The notes below the pieces were generated by a model. The model was not told where the DNA came from, searched no databases, and was given only the letters and a program-made list of their open reading frames with translations. Shown here one piece after another: positions 54,151 through 56,409 of a DNA stretch of 56,409 nucleotides. Numbering within the stretch: the first letter of the stretch is position 1; every line of letters begins with the position of its first letter. The stretch comes from an uncultured Methylobacter sp. (GTDB taxonomy: Bacteria > Pseudomonadota > Gammaproteobacteria > Methylococcales > Methylomonadaceae), in NCBI GenBank assembly GCA_903832775.1, contig CAILCX010000129.1, forward strand, positions 1 through 56,409. Direction: 5' to 3'. The position numbers and the translations under genes are program-made.

Positions 54151-55473
54151 CTAACTCTCATCGCTATCAAGTCCCGCCTGTTCGGTGATGCTTTTTGACA
54201 AAGTCTTTTTGACCTTAACGCCAAGATCGACAAAACTGCTGGCCTGACGAATCAGATTGCCGTTGCCCTGCGTTAATTTATTCATCACGCCGTCATAAGT
54301 GGTATGGACGGTACTTAGCTGTTTGCCCAGTTTATCCAGATCATCGACAAAGCCCCGGATTTTGTCGTAAACAATTCCTGCCTTATCGGCAATCGCCCGG
54401 GCATTTTCGTTTTGCCGTTCATAACGCCAGATATTTTCGATAGTGCGCAACGTTGCCAGCAACGTAGTTGGCGTGACCACGATGATTTTGTGTTCGAAAG
54501 CGTCGGTAAACAAACGTTCATCAGCCTGAAAAGCCGCGATGAACGCCGCTTCAATCGGCATGAATAACAACACAAAATCCAGTGTCCTCAAGCCTTTCAA
54601 GCCGGAATAATCCTTGTTGCTCAAGCCTTTGATATGCTCGCGCACCGCTTCGGTATGCTGCTTTAAGGCCAGTATCCGTTCCTGCTCGTCTTCGGCAGAA
54701 CAATAGCGTTCATATGCCAGTAACGATACCTTTGAATCAATCACCACATCCTTGTCTTCCGGCAATCGCACGATGACATCGGGCTTGAACAATCGGTTAT
54801 CTTCATCCCGAAACGCGCCCTGGGTTTCATATTCAATGCCTTTGCGCAGACCCGATTTTTCCAGCACGGTTTCCAGAATCATTTCACCCCAGTTGCCCTG
54901 TGTTTTCTTGTCTCCTTTTAAAGCTCGGGTCAGATTCAGTGCTTCCTGATTCATCTGCGCGGTATCGCGCCGTAAAGAAACAATTTCTTCGCGCAAGGAA
55001 ATGCGATCCTTGTTCTCGTTGTCGTAAACTGTTTCGATACGTTGTTTAAACTCGCCCAATTGTTCGCGTAACGGTGTAACAATATGATCCAGACTGGTTT
55101 TGTGGTGTTCAGTAAATTGTTTGCTGCGGTCATCAAAAATCTTGCCGGCCAAATTTTCAAACTGCGTGTTCAGACGTAGTTCGGCATCCAGCAATAATTT
55201 TAATTTTTCTTCGGTATTTTTAAGCTGTTCTTCCATCCGGGTTTGCAATTGCGCATTTTCGGTTTTGGCGTTAAAAAACTGTTGTTGCAAGATTTTAAAT
55301 TCGGCTTCGCGAGCTTGAAACTGTTTGATTTTTTCTTCGGCGACGGCAAGTTCAGTCGTTAATTGCTGAAGCTGGCTTGTATCTTTGCCCATCAAAAAAC
55401 GCATGAACAATACGCCTAACAACAGACCCGACAACGCCCAAATCAGTGAGAAATCGTCATAGCTAAAATTCAT
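54151..55473 (-). CDS. rmuC: RmuC family DNA recombination protein
   Basis: RmuC (440 residues) limits recombination between inverted repeats in E. coli and has a predicted nuclease-like core. An N-terminal membrane segment (about 10-27) is followed by a long coiled coil (about 35-180). The RmuC domain follows (about 190-400), with LKGDKKTQGNWGEMILE, VIVRLPEDKDVVIDSKVSLLAYERY, and DFVLLFMPIEAAFIAAF and IIVVTPTTLLATLRTIENIWR further on. It is a single gene; the purE promoter region lies downstream and a hairpin after rpiA lies upstream. Confidence 0.95.
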   Translation of the reverse strand: MNFSYDDFSLIWALSGLLLGVLFMRFLMGKDTSQLQQLTTELAVAEEKIKQFQAREAEFKILQQQFFNAKTENAQLQTRMEEQLKNTEEKLKLLLDAELRLNTQFENLAGKIFDDRSKQFTEHHKTSLDHIVTPLREQLGEFKQRIETVYDNENKDRISLREEIVSLRRDTAQMNQEALNLTRALKGDKKTQGNWGEMILETVLEKSGLRKGIEYETQGAFRDEDNRLFKPDVIVRLPEDKDVVIDSKVSLLAYERYCSAEDEQERILALKQHTEAVREHIKGLSNKDYSGLKGLRTLDFVLLFMPIEAAFIAAFQADERLFTDAFEHKIIVVTPTTLLATLRTIENIWRYERQNENARAIADKAGIVYDKIRGFVDDLDKLGKQLSTVHTTYDGVMNKLTQGNGNLIRQASSFVDLGVKVKKTLSKSITEQAGLDSDES

Positions 55474-55553
55474 AAGTATTTTGGGGCAGCGGTTTTAGGT
55501 GAATGGAACACCTGGCGATGGGCTACAGCGGGTTTGGTGTTTTCTCAATCGTT

Positions 55554-55578
55554 GGGTTGCCGAGCAGCATGGCAACCC
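55554..55578 (-). terminator. GC-rich hairpin after rpiA
   Basis: Arms GGGTTGCC (55554-55561) and GGCAACCC (55571-55578) with a 9-base loop lie about 18 bases past the rpiA stop. The placement and GC-rich stem suit a terminator, although the T-run is poor. Confidence 0.55.
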
Positions 55579-55595
55579 GCTTGAAACGGTTACCT

Positions 55596-56249
55596 TTAGA
55601 ACGTAGTAACTTCGCTACCTTTGCCAATTAACACAACATCAGCAGGACGCAGCGCAAAAAGGCCGACGGTTACGACACCGGTAATATTGTTAATAATTTG
55701 TTCCAGTTTGGTGGGTTCGATAATGTCCAGATTATGCACATCCAGAATCACGTTATGGTTATCAGTGATGAAGCTTTCGCGCCAAACCGGTTGTCCGCCC
55801 AATTTTACCAATTCTCTGGCAACATAGCTTCTGGCCATAGGCACAACTTCAACGGGTAATGGAAATTTACCCAGCACATCGACGCATTTGGATTCGTCAG
55901 CAATACAGACGAATTTTTTACTGGCCGCGCCGATGATTTTCTCGCGCGTTAATGCGCCGCCACCGCCTTTGATCATTTGACGATGCGCATTGACTTCGTC
56001 AGCGCCGTCGATATAAACATCCAGCGTACCGACTGCATTTAAATCAAGCACCGGAATACCGACTTTCTTTAAGCGTTCGGTGCTCACGATTGAGCTGGAA
56101 ACAGCGCCTTCAATATCGGCTCTAAAATCAGCCAGATAATCAATAAAGTGGTTAACGGTAGAGCCAGTACCAACGCCGATAATGGCAACGTCTTTAATAT
56201 AGTGTAAAGCAGCTTGGGCAACTTTTTGTTTTAGTTCGTCTTGAGTCAT
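55596..56249 (-). CDS. rpiA: Ribose-5-phosphate isomerase A
   Basis: RpiA (217 residues) interconverts ribose-5-phosphate and ribulose-5-phosphate in the pentose phosphate or ribulose monophosphate routes. Motifs are [14 protein letters not shown] at the phosphate site, [12 protein letters not shown] written as [11 protein letters not shown] here, [13 protein letters not shown] with the catalytic acid and lysine, and IADESKCV. I chose the ATG at 56249, which has AGGAT upstream and gives the family length; the longer frame to 56345 adds a Cys/His-rich lead that looks spurious. Nothing is recognised in the last 160 bases of the window. Confidence 0.97.
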   Translation of the reverse strand: MTQDELKQKVAQAALHYIKDVAIIGVGTGSTVNHFIDYLADFRADIEGAVSSSIVSTERLKKVGIPVLDLNAVGTLDVYIDGADEVNAHRQMIKGGGGALTREKIIGAASKKFVCIADESKCVDVLGKFPLPVEVVPMARSYVARELVKLGGQPVWRESFITDNHNVILDVHNLDIIEPTKLEQIINNITGVVTVGLFALRPADVVLIGKGSEVTTF

Positions 56250-56409
56250 AGGGCTATCCTTTTTTTTGTTATGGGTAATTTGATGGGGTGTGATGATACA
56301 GCAGATACAAAGATTACTCAGCTGATTTTTGTCCGGGAACGCCAAGCCCCTGCTTGGCCCAGCGGTCAGCCACTTAAAAGTTATAGCAGTGCACAGACCG
56401 AGCAGAGAC

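Noticed and set aside
1-56409. CRISPR arrays, transposases, prophage genes and tRNA genes
   Set aside because: No regular spaced repeats, no transposase or integrase motifs and no cloverleaf with a T-loop consensus were noticed anywhere in the window.

Overview
The window is a stretch of bacterial chromosome that looks like a free-living gammaproteobacterium of moderate, slightly AT-leaning base composition. Support for this comes from the gene order rsmI-rnpB-mraZ with divergent lpoA-yraN-diaA, a complete division and cell wall (dcw) cluster ending in lpxC, DciA rather than DnaC, and a lone argS-FtsN-like pair. An NAD-coupled Hox hydrogenase and dispersed GTTGGGTTA inverted repeats would fit a methanotroph of the Methylococcales, but no methane-oxidation gene is in view, so that assignment is only an inference. 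No insertion sequence, prophage, CRISPR array or tRNA was seen, and no gene is obviously broken. Only scpB runs off an edge.

Layout. 1-2884 (minus): yciO, a site-2 protease, scpA, scpB. 3081-11214 (minus): a signalling locus of cheR, a REC-PAS-kinase-REC hybrid, a REC-HD-GYP regulator and a 1214-residue hybrid kinase with three receivers. 11691-16616 (minus): clpB with a textbook heat-shock promoter, then phoB-phoR. 16868-17738 (plus): a Met/His-rich exported protein and mscL. 17975-23092 (minus): hoxF-U-Y-H-W, a soluble NAD-reducing [NiFe] hydrogenase and its protease. 23306-23767 (plus): dciA. 23799-42360 (minus): the full dcw cluster in the order mraZ-rsmH-ftsL-ftsI-murE-murF-mraY-murD-ftsW-murG-murC-murB-ddlB-ftsQ-ftsA-ftsZ-lpxC, behind a sigma-70 promoter overlapped by four MraZ boxes. 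42776-43123 (minus): RNase P RNA. 43231-44085 (minus): rsmI. 44119-47123 (plus): lpoA-yraN-diaA. 47318-49708 (plus): a Lon-like protease. 49743-56249 (minus): FtsN-like SPOR protein and argS, purE-purK, rmuC, rpiA.

How it works together. About half of the window builds and divides the envelope: lipid II precursors (MurB-G, MraY, Ddl), the divisome (FtsL, I, W, Q, A, Z and an FtsN-like protein), PBP1A activation (LpoA) and lipid A commitment (LpxC). These are surrounded by chromosome maintenance genes (ScpAB, DciA, DiaA, RmuC). The hydrogenase operon sits where many gammaproteobacteria have secA beyond lpxC-dciA, and looks like a lineage-specific insertion. The least conventional part is the cheR/hybrid-kinase/HD-GYP locus: it has a CheR methyltransferase but no chemoreceptor, CheA, CheW or CheB beside it, and one kinase carries a chemoreceptor-like sensor region. 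I did not find a clearly unprecedented system. That locus, the Met/His-rich protein and the repeat-bearing hox operon are the best candidates for follow-up.
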